Assembly: GCA_947449695.1 (NCBI GenBank) | Contig: CANFST010000023.1 | Span: 1-41,535 of the forward strand | Direction: 5' to 3' | Length of the DNA: 41,535 bases | Source of the DNA: Chitinophagales bacterium | Lineage (GTDB): Bacteria; Bacteroidota; Bacteroidia; Chitinophagales; CAIODY01 | Shown here: piece after piece, positions 24,145-33,580 of the stretch | How positions within the stretch are numbered: position 1 is the first letter of the stretch | Layout of the letters: each line of letters begins with the position of its first letter | Program-made: the position numbers and the translations under genes | The notes under the pieces: model-generated | Databases searched by the model: none | Told to the model about the DNA's origin: nothing | What the model saw: only the letters and a program-made list of their open reading frames with translations

Positions 24145-25882
24145 AATTCCCCATCAACTCCTTAATATATTTCACAGGCGCACTACCGTAACTCAAAAAT
24201 TGTTCGTGGAATTTTTTCAAATCAAATTTGTCGCCCAGCTTTTTCTTTTGTGCTTCACGGAATTCATATATTTCTGTAAAGCCTGTAAAATAGCAACACA
24301 ACTGCACTTGCGTAACCGATACTCTGCGCCACTTACCTTCGGCTTCTGTTTTTTGTTGGAAAGCTTCATCCATCAATAAATGCATGGCTTGTTCTTTCGT
24401 CATGTTTCTTGTGTGAACAGAATTATCTAAAATGGTATTGCAAGTGCTGCGCAAATTCCATTTGTAATACATCAACCACATTTCAGGTTCGTTGTTGCCA
24501 TAACCACTTTCCAGCATCATGCGTTCGCCATACACCGCCCAGCCTTCAATCATGGCATTATTTCCAAACAAAGCTTTAATAATACTTGGCGACTGATTGC
24601 TATACACCAATTGGGTATAATGACCAGGGATGGCTTCGTGAATGTCGAGGATTTGCAAAATGTATTTATTGTATTCACGTAAATAGCTTTCGGCTTTTGC
24701 TGCGTCCCAGTTTTTCATCGAACCCACATTATAATAAGTGTTGCCATTTTTATCGTAAGGACCAGGCGCAGAGATAGAAGCACCAGCCACACCAGCCATG
24801 TAAGCAGGTTCTTTACGCACCACCAATGGTTTTTTAGGGTCGATGTAAATCAGGTTTTTATCGTTGATGAATTTCACCAACTCAGGCAATTGATGTTCGA
24901 TAGTAGTTTGGAACGAATCAGGAGAAGTGTGTGTTAAAGAAATTTTATCAATCACTTGTCGAATCAATTTCAAAGTGTCAGTTGGTTTTGCAGCACTGCC
25001 CATGTATTTGTTCCACAATTGATTCGATAACTCAAACATTTTTTGATGCAATTCCTTTTTGTGGTCAATCGCTTTTTGATACATTTCATCAGCCGTATAG
25101 CTCGATTGAATATCAAAATCAAATTTCTTAGCGTAGAGTTCTTTCCCTAAACGGAAACTTCTTGGTGTTTTGTTATCTAATTTCTTCAAAAAATCAGCAT
25201 AGTCTTTCACGGCTTTGGCTGCGGCTTTGGCAGTTTCAGCCATTAACTGTTTTTGCCCATCGCTCACATTTATTTTCTTCAAAGAATCCATAAAATCAGT
25301 TTCAAAAACTGAAACACCGCCCAAGTTTTGGTCAATGGCTAATTGCGTATGTTCAATTGTTGGATTTTTAATGTTGGCTTTTGCCGCTTCATAATAAGCA
25401 GCAATGTTTCTCATTTTAATGCACATGTCATTCATACGTTGCATGAGTGGCAAATAATTGCCATTCAGCAATTCACTGAAACTACCGCAAACATTATATT
25501 CCGAAGGATTCCATTCCCACGATTTCATTTCATTGATACTCCAAATAGTAGAGTTCAACTGATTTTCAATCATGCGATAATCAGTTTTATTATTGCTTGA
25601 TAAACTGTTTAAATTAAATTGCTTCAGTGAATCTAAATTTGCTTTTGCAAAATTTAATTCCACAATTCTTTCCGCTTCATTCGGCACAATCAATGCCGTA
25701 TCATATTTATGATAACCCTGACTGGAAGCCCAACCCGGATATACTTTCCAAAGATTTTCTACAAACTGTTTTTTGTAAGCATCAAATTTTGCATCAGAGT
25801 TTGAAGTGTTGTTAGTTGCTTGTTTTGAGTTGCAAGCAAATGCAATGCAAGCAAATGCAAGAAGCGAAAATAGTTTTTTCAT
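24143..25882 (-). CDS. DUF885 family metallopeptidase-like lipoprotein
   Basis: A 579-residue lipoprotein (lipobox AFAC, Cys17). The centre of the family is the zinc-binding-like HEAIPGH at His415-Glu416...His421, similar to HExxH of gluzincin peptidases (HEAxPGH is the usual DUF885 form), with GWAVYGERMMLE soon after as a candidate third ligand region. N-terminal residues 30-330 are helical. Members are thought to be periplasmic or surface peptidases; substrate unknown. It starts 19 bp after the lysS stop, so it is probably transcribed with lysS. A repeat string abuts its stop. Confidence 0.85.
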   Translation of the reverse strand: MKKLFSLLAFACIAFACNSKQATNNTSNSDAKFDAYKKQFVENLWKVYPGWASSQGYHKYDTALIVPNEAERIVELNFAKANLDSLKQFNLNSLSSNNKTDYRMIENQLNSTIWSINEMKSWEWNPSEYNVCGSFSELLNGNYLPLMQRMNDMCIKMRNIAAYYEAAKANIKNPTIEHTQLAIDQNLGGVSVFETDFMDSLKKINVSDGQKQLMAETAKAAAKAVKDYADFLKKLDNKTPRSFRLGKELYAKKFDFDIQSSYTADEMYQKAIDHKKELHQKMFELSNQLWNKYMGSAAKPTDTLKLIRQVIDKISLTHTSPDSFQTTIEHQLPELVKFINDKNLIYIDPKKPLVVRKEPAYMAGVAGASISAPGPYDKNGNTYYNVGSMKNWDAAKAESYLREYNKYILQILDIHEAIPGHYTQLVYSNQSPSIIKALFGNNAMIEGWAVYGERMMLESGYGNNEPEMWLMYYKWNLRSTCNTILDNSVHTRNMTKEQAMHLLMDEAFQQKTEAEGKWRRVSVTQVQLCCYFTGFTEIYEFREAQKKKLGDKFDLKKFHEQFLSYGSAPVKYIKELMGN

Positions 25883-25901
25883 AATTTAATTAATTTTGTA
25901 T

Positions 25902-27422
25902 TTAAGATATATTCTCTGCTTTCATTTGCGGAAAAAATAAAACTTCCTGAATTGAATTGGAGTTAGTCATAATCATGCTCAATCTATCAATGCCAATGCC
26001 CAAACCAGCTGTAGGCGGCATGCCATATTCTAATGCCCGTAAGAAATCTTCATCCAACACCATCGCTTCATCATCACCACGTTTACCTAATTCCAACTGA
26101 TCTTCAAATCTTTTGCGTTGGTCAATCGGGTCATTTAATTCACTGAATGAATTACACAATTCTTTCCCGTTGCATATCGCCTCAAAGCGTTCAACCATTC
26201 CAGGTTTCGAGCGATGTGCCTTTGCTAACGGACTCATCTCAACAGGATAATCAGTAATGAAAGTTGGTTGAATTAATTTGGCTTCGGCAAATTCGCCAAA
26301 TAACTCATCAATTATTTTTCCTTTGCCCATTTTTGGGTCGATGTGCAGATTTAATTTTTTTGCAGCTTCACGGAGTTGTTCTTCATTCATGCCGTCAATG
26401 TCAATTCCAGTATATTCTTTAATCGCTTCAAACATTGTGAAACGTTTCCAAGGGCGTTTAAAATCAATTACATTTTCACCCACTTGAACCTTTGTTGAAC
26501 CTGTTACATCAATCGCAACTTTCTCTACCATTTCTTCCACCAAATCCATCATCCAGTTGTAATCTTTATAAGCTACATACAATTCCATTTGTGTAAATTC
26601 AGGATTGTGAAAGCGACTCATCCCTTCATTTCTGAAATCCTTTGAAAACTCGTAAACACCATCAAAACCACCTACAATCAATCGTTTTAAATACAACTCA
26701 TTAGCAATACGCATATACAAAGTCATATCCAATGTATTGTGATGTGTTTTGAACGGACGGGCAGCTGCGCCACCATACAACGGTTGAAGGATAGGCGTTT
26801 CAACTTCCATGTAAGTTTTGGCGTTTAAATACTCTCTCATGCTGTTCACCAATTTGGTGCGCTTTAAGAAAATTTCTTTCACTTGCGGATTCACAATCAA
26901 ATCTACATAACGCATTCTGTAGCGTTGTTCAGGATTAGTGAAGGCATCATGCACTTTTCCATCTTCATCCACTTTCACTACTGGCAAAGGTTTTAAAGCT
27001 TTACTCAATAATTTTATTTCTTTACAATGAATAGAAATTTCACCCGTTTTCGTTCTAAAAACATAACCTTTTATTCCAATTATATCGCCCAAATCAAACC
27101 AATGTTTGAAAACTTCTTCGTACAAACTTTTATCTTCTGTTGGACAAATCTCTTCGCCTTTTACATAAAATTGAATTTTGCCAACACTATCCTGCAAAAC
27201 TGCAAAGGCAGCCTTTCCCATGATTCTTTTGCTCATCAATCTTCCAGCAAAACTGATTTCTTTCAACGATTCATCTTCGGCATTTGCTTCAAATTTTTCA
27301 ATGATTTCTTTGGATGAAAAAGTCATCTCCCATGTTTCAGCAGGATAGGGATTGATGCCTTTATCAATTAATTTTTGTAGAGTTTCTCTGCGTTGAATTT
27401 CTTGTTCGCTTAATTGTTGCAT
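25902..27422 (-). CDS. lysS: Lysyl-tRNA synthetase, class II
   Basis: A 506-residue enzyme that charges tRNA-Lys. N-terminal OB-fold anticodon domain (about 50-160, [16 protein letters not shown]), then the class II catalytic core with motif 2 [18 protein letters not shown] and motif 3 [12 protein letters not shown] near the C-terminus. Length and motifs are normal. The open frame reaches a TTG at 27443, but that codon sits within the -7 promoter box TACTTTTG, so the ATG at 27422 (MQQLSEQEI) is the start. The DUF885 gene follows after 19 bp. Confidence 0.95.
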   Translation of the reverse strand: MQQLSEQEIQRRETLQKLIDKGINPYPAETWEMTFSSKEIIEKFEANAEDESLKEISFAGRLMSKRIMGKAAFAVLQDSVGKIQFYVKGEEICPTEDKSLYEEVFKHWFDLGDIIGIKGYVFRTKTGEISIHCKEIKLLSKALKPLPVVKVDEDGKVHDAFTNPEQRYRMRYVDLIVNPQVKEIFLKRTKLVNSMREYLNAKTYMEVETPILQPLYGGAAARPFKTHHNTLDMTLYMRIANELYLKRLIVGGFDGVYEFSKDFRNEGMSRFHNPEFTQMELYVAYKDYNWMMDLVEEMVEKVAIDVTGSTKVQVGENVIDFKRPWKRFTMFEAIKEYTGIDIDGMNEEQLREAAKKLNLHIDPKMGKGKIIDELFGEFAEAKLIQPTFITDYPVEMSPLAKAHRSKPGMVERFEAICNGKELCNSFSELNDPIDQRKRFEDQLELGKRGDDEAMVLDEDFLRALEYGMPPTAGLGIGIDRLSMIMTNSNSIQEVLFFPQMKAENIS

Positions 27423-27440
27423 TTCTAAAATTTTGGAATG

Positions 27441-27448
27441 CAAAAGTA
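27441..27448 (-). promoter_or_regulatory. Promoter -7 box (TACTTTTG) for lysS
   Basis: Minus-strand TACTTTTG ends 18 bases before the lysS ATG at 27422, giving a leader of roughly 14 nt. It excludes the upstream TTG start, which lies within the box. No good -33 element is seen. Confidence 0.6.
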
Positions 27449-27641
27449 TAGATTAAAAAAAAGATTAGCACTTTGATAAAACAAAATATTTTTAACAGCA
27501 GCTTAAAATAGACTTAATATAAAATAAGGGCTGAGCCAAACAAGCTTAATTAAATACCATAGTTTAATAAATGTATAGGAGATGAATTATAACGATTGCA
27601 AATGGCTTTGTTATATACATTTACACTATCGTATGAAAAAA

Positions 27642-27983
27642 TTATACTGAAAAAGAGGTGCCGCAGCCACAAGTTTTTGTAGCATTCGGATTTTTAAAAG
27701 TAAAACCTCTATCATTTAAACCGCTGCCAAACTCTACTTCCATGCCTGCCAAGTATAATTCGTGAGCTCTGTTTAATAAAATAGGTATGCCTTCAATTTC
27801 AAAATGCATATCGCCAGTTTGGTCGTTGTCAAATTCTAAAACATACGTCATCCCGCTGCAGCCGCCACCTTTCACACCAATTCGCAATTTTTTTTCAGCT
27901 GATTCTTTTTCATAAATTCTTTTAATTTCAGCAATTGCATTTTCAGTAAAATGAACTGGCAAAGTTTGAGTAATTGTTTCCAT
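27642..27983 (-). CDS. Iron-sulfur cluster assembly accessory protein (IscA/ErpA/HesB type)
   Basis: A 113-residue A-type carrier that binds and passes on Fe-S clusters. The three conserved cysteines are Cys42 (KGGGCSGM) and Cys105/Cys107 (CGCG at the C-terminus), and GSGLNDRGFTFKNPNA precedes them as usual. The gene stands apart from suf or isc genes. It has its own -7 box 19 bp upstream. It might supply the radical SAM protein in this window, as any Fe-S protein; that is inference only. Between its stop and lysS lie about 200 bp in which I see no gene. Confidence 0.92.
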   Translation of the reverse strand: METITQTLPVHFTENAIAEIKRIYEKESAEKKLRIGVKGGGCSGMTYVLEFDNDQTGDMHFEIEGIPILLNRAHELYLAGMEVEFGSGLNDRGFTFKNPNATKTCGCGTSFSV

Positions 27984-28002
27984 TTTGATTTTTATCTTGT
28001 CG

Positions 28003-28010
28003 CAAAATTA
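28003..28010 (-). promoter_or_regulatory. Promoter -7 box (TAATTTTG) for the IscA-type gene
   Basis: Minus-strand TAATTTTG (plus caaaatta) matches TAnnTTTG, with a TTTG about 15 bases further upstream as a possible -33 element. It predicts a leader of about 15-18 nt. Confidence 0.6.
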
Positions 28011-28033
28011 ATGATTACAAAAATACAAAACAC

Positions 28034-28041
28034 TAATTTTG
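28034..28041 (+). promoter_or_regulatory. Promoter -7 box (TAATTTTG) for the DUF7935-like gene
   Basis: TAATTTTG ends exactly 4 bases before the ATG at 28046, the same spacing as at rbfA. It predicts a leaderless transcript. The divergent box for the IscA-type gene is 24 bp away. Confidence 0.6.
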
Positions 28042-28045
28042 CAAA

Positions 28046-28573
28046 ATGGTTGAAACAATTTTAGATATATTAAAATACACAATTCCGGCACTAATCGTTT
28101 TTGCAACTGCTTATTTTTCGGTAAAAGCATTTTTAAAAAATTATTTGCAAACACAGGAAATGAAGCTAAAAGAAAACACTAAACACCTTACTGCGCCAAT
28201 TCGCTTGCAGGCTTATGAGCGATTATCTTTATTAATGGAACGCATTGATTTGTTCACTTTGTTACAACGATTAAGAACCCAAAATATGACGGTGGGCGAA
28301 TTGCAACTGTTGATGACCAACCAAATCCGCATGGAATTTGAACACAATTTGAGTCAACAGATATATGTAAGCAATGAATTATGGAATATGATTCGTAGCA
28401 CCAAAGAAGAAATGATAATGACCATTAATCATCAGGCAATGCAGCTTCCACCACAAGCTCCAGCGAAAGAACTGAGCAGAGTAATGTATGAATATTTAAA
28501 CGAATTAGATGGCGTTTTGCCTACACATCGCACTTTGGAAGCTTTGAAAAAAGAAGCAAAAATGATTTTGTGA
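28046..28573 (+). CDS. Membrane-anchored hypothetical protein (DUF7935-like)
   Basis: A 175-residue protein with one N-terminal transmembrane helix (about residues 7-30, YTIPALIVFATAYFSVKAF) and a long alpha-helical cytoplasmic part, including LRLQAYERLSLLMERID-like helices and NQIRMEFEHNLSQQIYVS. This layout matches the conserved Bacteroidota family sometimes listed as DUF7935; I am moderately sure of that name. No catalytic motif is visible. It is divergent from the IscA-type gene and 64 bp before the cytochrome gene, with a repeat-like string in the gap. Confidence 0.7.
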   Translation: MVETILDILKYTIPALIVFATAYFSVKAFLKNYLQTQEMKLKENTKHLTAPIRLQAYERLSLLMERIDLFTLLQRLRTQNMTVGELQLLMTNQIRMEFEHNLSQQIYVSNELWNMIRSTKEEMIMTINHQAMQLPPQAPAKELSRVMYEYLNELDGVLPTHRTLEALKKEAKMIL

Positions 28574-28625
28574 TAGGACACAGATGGCGCTAATTAAACT
28601 GATTTTCACTGATTACAATTCATAA
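28574..28625. repeat. Intergenic 'acacagatggcgctaatt...actgatt' repeat-like string
   Basis: gacacagatggcgctaatta and then actgattttcactgattac lie in the 64-bp gap between the DUF7935-like and cytochrome genes. This type of string is familiar from non-coding DNA of many bacteria. It shares ggcgctaa with the string near 10890. Confidence 0.4.
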
Positions 28626-28637
28626 AAAATATTAATA

Positions 28638-28970
28638 ATGAAAAAAATATTAACGTTATGTGCTATCACCATTGCGTTTGCATGTAATACACCAAAAGAC
28701 AAATCTGGCAATGTTAGTTTAGAAAATGATAAAGACATGATTGCATATGGGCAAACAATTTTTGCAAAAAATTGTCAGCAATGTCATGGAGAAGGCGGTG
28801 TTTCGTTGATGCCGAATATTCCAAATTTAAGCAAAACCACTTTAGTAGATGCCGATGCAATTGGCAATTTAATTTTTCATGGAAAAGGCAATATGCCTGC
28901 GTTTGAAGAAAAATTGGGCGAACCCGAAATCAGAGCTGTGGCTTTATATGTATTGAGTTTAAAGAAATAA
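28638..28970 (+). CDS. Small lipoprotein cytochrome c
   Basis: A 110-residue protein with lipobox AFAC (Cys16) and one haem c site CQQCH at Cys46-His50. Met86 in GKGNMPAF is the likely second axial ligand. It should be a periplasmic or membrane-anchored electron carrier with one class I cytochrome fold. The DinB-like gene starts 6 bp after its stop, so these share an operon with anmK. Partner oxidase or reductase is not seen here. Confidence 0.88.
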   Translation: MKKILTLCAITIAFACNTPKDKSGNVSLENDKDMIAYGQTIFAKNCQQCHGEGGVSLMPNIPNLSKTTLVDADAIGNLIFHGKGNMPAFEEKLGEPEIRAVALYVLSLKK

Positions 28971-28976
28971 TTTTTT

Positions 28977-29477
28977 ATGAACAAAAAATATTTTTTAGAA
29001 TTAGCTGATTACAATATCTGGGCAAATAAAATTGCCATAGATTGGTTGAATCTAATTAATGATGAGCAATGGAAACAAGCCATCCCTAGCAGTTTCAGTA
29101 GTATCGAACAGACAGCCATTCACATTGCAGGGGCTGAAAAAATTTGGATTGACCGCTGGACAAATATCCAAAATCCAGTTTTTTTATCCGCTGAATTTAA
29201 AGGCACAAAAAATGATTTGATAACCATCTGGAAAAAATCATCTGCCGATTTAAAAAGTTTTATTGAAAAATATCCCGAAGAAAATTATCAGCAACCACTC
29301 ACTTTTAAAAGATTGAATGGCGAAGAATATCGAATGGAATTTGCACAAACGTTTTCTCACATCATTAACCATTCTACGTTTCATCGTGGTCAATTAGTTA
29401 CGATGCTGCGCCAAGCTGGTTTTACAAAAGTTACTTCCACCGATTTGATTACTTATTATCGTGTGATTCAAAAATAA
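28977..29477 (+). CDS. DinB-fold protein
   Basis: A 166-residue four-helix-bundle protein of the DinB/YfiT type. Candidate metal-binding histidines are in TAIHIAGAEKIW and HSTFHRGQL, in the usual order. Such proteins often act as thiol-dependent transferases or metal-bound hydrolases, but function here is unknown. It sits 6 bp after the cytochrome gene and 5 bp before anmK. Confidence 0.85.
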   Translation: MNKKYFLELADYNIWANKIAIDWLNLINDEQWKQAIPSSFSSIEQTAIHIAGAEKIWIDRWTNIQNPVFLSAEFKGTKNDLITIWKKSSADLKSFIEKYPEENYQQPLTFKRLNGEEYRMEFAQTFSHIINHSTFHRGQLVTMLRQAGFTKVTSTDLITYYRVIQK

Positions 29478-29482
29478 TTTTG

Positions 29483-30559
29483 ATGAAGTCAGACTCCATT
29501 TATCATGTTATTGGTTTAATGAGCGGCAGTTCACTAGATGGATTAGACGTGGCTTTATGCAGATTTGAAAAAATAAATCAGCAATGGAATTTTGAAATTA
29601 TTGCAGCCGAAACTTTTTCTTATTCATCAGCATTACAACAAAAATTAGTCACACTTCATTTGGCATCAGCAAAAGAGTTGATGGAACAAGATGCTGAATT
29701 GGCAAGGCTTTGGGCAATGATGGCAAATGATTTCACAAAGAAAAATGAAATCAAAAAAGTAGATTTTATTGCATCACACGGTCATACCATTTTTCACGAA
29801 CCACTAAATAATTTCACTACTCAAATTGGGAATGGAGCTTCGATTGCTGCATTAACGGGCATTTCAACCATTTGCGATTTTCGCTCGACTGATGTTGCAT
29901 TAGGCGGACAAGGCGCACCGCTTGTGCCTATGGGCGATTTGTTGTTGTTTAAAGATTATGATGCTTGTTTGAATTTAGGCGGCATTTGCAATATCACTTT
30001 GAAAAACGGAAATGATTTTTCAGCGTTTGATATTGCACCATGCAATCAAGTGCTCAATTTTTTTGCAAAAGAATTGGGAAAATATTTTGATGAAAATGGA
30101 AATTATGCAAGCAACGGAAAAGTTAACTTGGAAATTTTACAACAATTAAATGATTTAGATTTCTATAAAACCAAAACTGCTAAATCCTTATCTAATCAAT
30201 ACTCTAACACCTTGATTGAAATTTTGCAAAAAGAAAATTCGACAGAAAACAAGTTACGAATTGCAGTGGAACACATTGCTTTTCAAATTTCATTGGTGTT
30301 GAATTCTTCTGAAAATAATTCACAGAAAAAATGTTTGGTAACTGGTGGTGGTGCTTTTAATTCATTCTTAATTGAAACATTAAAATCAAAAACTGATTGG
30401 CAAATTATTATTCCTGATAAAAAATTGATTGCTTTCAAAGAGGCTTTAATCTTCGCTTTTTTGGGTGTGTTGCGTTGGCGAAAAGAAACGAATGTTTTGC
30501 AAAAAATTACCGGAGCAAAAAAGGATAGTTGCAGCGGTACGATTTATTTTGGAGAATGA
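29483..30559 (+). CDS. anmK: Anhydro-N-acetylmuramic acid kinase
   Basis: A 358-residue sugar kinase that phosphorylates and opens 1,6-anhydroMurNAc during peptidoglycan recycling. Family blocks: GLMSGSSLDGLDVAL near the start, FIASHGHTIFHEP, IGNGASIAALTG, CDFRSTDVALGGQGAPLVP, and VTGGGAFN near the C-terminus. A TTG directly before the ATG also reads in frame; ATG at 29483 is chosen. Its 3' end overlaps the AlgJ-like gene by 16 bp in convergent orientation. MurQ is not next to it. Confidence 0.94.
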   Translation: MKSDSIYHVIGLMSGSSLDGLDVALCRFEKINQQWNFEIIAAETFSYSSALQQKLVTLHLASAKELMEQDAELARLWAMMANDFTKKNEIKKVDFIASHGHTIFHEPLNNFTTQIGNGASIAALTGISTICDFRSTDVALGGQGAPLVPMGDLLLFKDYDACLNLGGICNITLKNGNDFSAFDIAPCNQVLNFFAKELGKYFDENGNYASNGKVNLEILQQLNDLDFYKTKTAKSLSNQYSNTLIEILQKENSTENKLRIAVEHIAFQISLVLNSSENNSQKKCLVTGGGAFNSFLIETLKSKTDWQIIIPDKKLIAFKEALIFAFLGVLRWRKETNVLQKITGAKKDSCSGTIYFGE

Positions 30560-31677
30560 TGTGCAAAAATTTCATTTGCTTCTTCTACAAATCCCCAACC
30601 AATACAATGTAAATTACTTACTCGTGCAAATAAAATTATGATTTGATGTGAATTAATTTCTTTTCTTAAATCTAAATCAGATTTATGTTTTGGTTCTTTA
30701 AAATCAAATGAATAAACTTCATTGTTATAATACCAAAACTGCCCGTGTGAAAAGGAACTAAAGAAATAGTAGTTCTGCAATGTCCAGAAAAAACTATCGC
30801 CTAAAACCATTGCTGTAGGCTTTGTTTTGTCCGAATCTTTTTCAAAATATAAATAAGGGTAAGCATATTTATCTCTCGAAAAACCATAAAAAATATTTAA
30901 ACCATCCAACAAATCTCTATCGGTTTGTTGTTCATTTTTTACTTCGATAGAAGGCACTACAACGTTCGGAATATCCACATGTAATTGATGTTCGATAAAT
31001 TTATCTAACGAATCCAAAACCAAACTTCCTGCATACAAAGACCAATGGATTCCATGCCGAGGATATAAAGGATATTTGCTTTTAAGTCGCAAATCAAGAA
31101 GCCATTTATTGTAATTGATGTAGTTGATTTTTTGTTTTTCAAATTCGTTAATAAAAATTTCATAGTTACGATGCCCTTGTTTTTGTTTGCTTAAACTATC
31201 AGGAAAATCGTTTGGATAGAAATAAGCTTTATCAGCTGCAACTACTGTGATTAGTAGCTTTCCATGCGCTGTTAATGAATCCTGCAATTTTTTTATTTCG
31301 CTTACATTTTTTTGGATTTGATTTTCACCAATAAAATCCAATCCATTATAAGCATCTATATAACCACGTTCGAACATCACTTCATGTTTACCAATAATCA
31401 CATCACGGGCATGTGGTTTCCCGAATAATGAAAATTGAATTTGGTTATTTAATCTTATAAAATCGGCTCGTAAATTAAATGCATCATTCACATGCTTTTC
31501 TTTTGCCATTTGAAAAGTGCCTCCAAACCAATGTTTGAAGCTAAAACTACTGTCAGTGGCAATTTCAATATCACCTTTTAATCCTTTCATTTTAATCAGG
31601 TGTGTGAATTCATTTTGAAATAAAATCCAGATGACTGAAGTAAGAAGAATGAACGATATGTAGAATTTTAATTTCAA
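30544..31677 (-). CDS. AlgJ/AlgX-like polysaccharide O-acetylation protein
   Basis: A 377-residue protein with one N-terminal transmembrane or signal segment (about 5-22) and a periplasmic SGNH-like domain. It has KHVNDAFNLRADFIRLNNQIQ, a VIIGKHEVMFERGYI segment, ARHGIHWS-like YPRHGIHWSLYAG and ATAMVLGDSFFW, matching the AlgJ/AlgX group that works with MBOAT acyltransferases to O-acetylate exported polysaccharide. It starts 6 bp after the MBOAT stop at TTG 31677, the only start that keeps the membrane segment. His in GIHWS and Ser in GDSFF are likely catalytic. Target polysaccharide unknown. Confidence 0.8.
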   Translation of the reverse strand: MKLKFYISFILLTSVIWILFQNEFTHLIKMKGLKGDIEIATDSSFSFKHWFGGTFQMAKEKHVNDAFNLRADFIRLNNQIQFSLFGKPHARDVIIGKHEVMFERGYIDAYNGLDFIGENQIQKNVSEIKKLQDSLTAHGKLLITVVAADKAYFYPNDFPDSLSKQKQGHRNYEIFINEFEKQKINYINYNKWLLDLRLKSKYPLYPRHGIHWSLYAGSLVLDSLDKFIEHQLHVDIPNVVVPSIEVKNEQQTDRDLLDGLNIFYGFSRDKYAYPYLYFEKDSDKTKPTAMVLGDSFFWTLQNYYFFSSFSHGQFWYYNNEVYSFDFKEPKHKSDLDLRKEINSHQIIILFARVSNLHCIGWGFVEEANEIFAHHSPK

Positions 31678-31683
31678 GAAAAA

Positions 31684-33135
31684 TCAGAATCGGAAATAAA
31701 TAAATGGATTAAAATCAGATGCAGTTATCATAGCAATACAAATGCACAGAAGAAAACCAGTTATCAATGCTATCGATATGGCTTGAAACCACGAAATGCT
31801 TTTCCAATCAATAGTTTCTGCATAGAAATATTGCTGAACTGTTTTTCCTTTTGGAAATAAAACAAAAAAAGAAAACAGCAGACATAAAGTAAAATAAGTG
31901 TAAAACTCTTTATCAATAAACAGCTGCTGTATCTTAAATGAAGTTTGATTAAAACTAAAAAGTTGATAAATAAACTGAATAGAATTATGCCAATGTTCTA
32001 ATCGAAAAAACACCCAGCCAATAGCAACAATAAAAAATGTAAAAACGGCTGCAACATATTTTCCAACTTGGTTTAATATTTTCACTAAAAAAATTCTGTC
32101 GGCTATTAAAAACAAACCGTGATATAAACCCCAAATGATAAATCCCCAGGCTGCTCCATGCCATAAACCCGATGCAAGAAAAACCAAAAGCAAGTTAAAA
32201 TACAATCTGGCAGATGATTTCACCCGATTGCCCCCCAAAGGAATGTACAAGTAATTTCGCATCCAGTTGCCTAAAGAAATATGCCAGCGTCGCCAGAATT
32301 CGGTAATGCTTCCAGCTGTATAAGGCTGATTGAAATTTTCAGGAAATCGAAAACCCATCATTTTTCCTAATCCAATTGCCATATCGCTATAACCACTAAA
32401 ATCGAAATAAATTTGAAAGGTATAACTCAAAATACCCAGCCAAGCATCGGTTGCGGACAACGAATGAAAATTTTGTGTAAATATTTTATCAGCATAATAG
32501 CCAATGTGGTTAGCTAAAATTACTTTTTTGATCAACCCAATTACAAATAAAAATGCCCCATGAAAAAGTTGTTCGGGTAATACTTTTCGTTTTCTGTTTT
32601 CAATTTGGTCAGCCAATTCATTATAACGAATAATTGGTCCTGCAATTAATTTGGGAAACAATAAAATGTAAGTTTGATAATCCCAAAAATTGTGTAAAGG
32701 CTTATGCACTCGGCGATATACATCTACCACATAAGTAATGGTTTCAAATGTATAAAATGAAATCCCAATTGGTAAAATCAATTTCATCCAACCAATTGGA
32801 TGAACGCCGACAATAGAAAAAACAGCATTGAGATTTTCAATAAAAAAATTGGAGTACTTGAAATAAAAAAGCAACCCCACATTCACACTCACTGATATGA
32901 AAAGAAAAATTTTCCGTCTGAAATCATTTTTAGAAACATCCATCCATCTTACCAACCAATAATCTAAATAGGTGGTGAATAATAAAACAAAAATAAATTT
33001 TGGAGCACCCCAACTGTAGAAAAAAACGCTTGTTAAAAGAATAGTTATATTGCGCCAACGAAGAGGAGTGAGGGCATAAGCCAACAAAAAAACAGGCAAA
33101 AAATAAATCAAGAAAATAATGCTGCTAAAAACCAT
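31684..33135 (-). CDS. MBOAT-family O-acyltransferase (AlgI-like)
   Basis: A 483-residue multi-pass membrane protein (about ten to twelve helices). It has the MBOAT signature: FWRRWHISLGNWMRNYLYIPLGG, and the conserved His326 in LWHGAAWGF. In alginate-type systems AlgI transfers acyl groups across the membrane to a periplasmic partner, here the AlgJ-like protein 6 bp downstream. Upstream thioesterase and hydroxyacyl-CoA dehydrogenase genes are within 16 and 6 bp gaps, so all four look like one operon. No polymer synthase is in view. Confidence 0.92.
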   Translation of the reverse strand: MVFSSIIFLIYFLPVFLLAYALTPLRWRNITILLTSVFFYSWGAPKFIFVLLFTTYLDYWLVRWMDVSKNDFRRKIFLFISVSVNVGLLFYFKYSNFFIENLNAVFSIVGVHPIGWMKLILPIGISFYTFETITYVVDVYRRVHKPLHNFWDYQTYILLFPKLIAGPIIRYNELADQIENRKRKVLPEQLFHGAFLFVIGLIKKVILANHIGYYADKIFTQNFHSLSATDAWLGILSYTFQIYFDFSGYSDMAIGLGKMMGFRFPENFNQPYTAGSITEFWRRWHISLGNWMRNYLYIPLGGNRVKSSARLYFNLLLVFLASGLWHGAAWGFIIWGLYHGLFLIADRIFLVKILNQVGKYVAAVFTFFIVAIGWVFFRLEHWHNSIQFIYQLFSFNQTSFKIQQLFIDKEFYTYFTLCLLFSFFVLFPKGKTVQQYFYAETIDWKSISWFQAISIALITGFLLCICIAMITASDFNPFIYFRF

Positions 33136-33151
33136 AATTGATTTTTTGTAC

Positions 33152-33574
33152 TTAAAATTTTCCTTGTAATTGTTCTACCTTGTTTTTCAGTTCATCAGGA
33201 AATGCAACTTTTGTATTAGTGTTAAAATCATACATCACAATTACATCATGAGCTTCGGCACAAAGTTCATTTTGCTCGTTAAATATTTTATGATGAATTC
33301 CAAAACTGCTGTTGCCTATAAATTCAATTCTTGCTTTTATTTGGCAATTGCCAGGAAAGTGCAATGGTTTTGCAAAATCACATTTTACTGAGGCTAAAAT
33401 TGGCCCTATTTTTTTTTCTTCAAACAATTTTGAAATGCCTGATTGTTCCCAATAATGCACTCGTGAAGCCTGAATATATTTGAAATAAGAAACATTGTTG
33501 ATGTGTCCGAACAAATCCATTTCACTCCAATCTAATCGGAGTTGTAAAGTGAATGGAAAAATATTTTCTGACAT
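33152..33574 (-). CDS. Acyl-CoA thioesterase, hot-dog fold
   Basis: A 140-residue thioesterase of the 4-hydroxybenzoyl-CoA type. It has LDWSEMDLFGHINNVSYFKY, with the catalytic Asp and the H-x-N-N motif, and a VIVMYDF strand near the end. It should hydrolyse an acyl-CoA. A TTG one codon upstream also reads in frame (33577); the ATG at 33574 is preferred. Gaps of 6 bp (to hbd) and 16 bp (to MBOAT) suggest an operon. Substrate unknown. Confidence 0.88.
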   Translation of the reverse strand: MSENIFPFTLQLRLDWSEMDLFGHINNVSYFKYIQASRVHYWEQSGISKLFEEKKIGPILASVKCDFAKPLHFPGNCQIKARIEFIGNSSFGIHHKIFNEQNELCAEAHDVIVMYDFNTNTKVAFPDELKNKVEQLQGKF

Positions 33575-33580
33575 CAAAAA

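Noticed and set aside
23966-24379. Plus-strand open frame through the palindrome cluster
   Set aside because: It runs through hairpin repeats into the antisense of the well-supported DUF885 gene and has no domain or start signal.
27423-27443. TTG start seven codons upstream for lysS
   Set aside because: The TTG lies inside the -7 promoter box, so it would not be in the mRNA.
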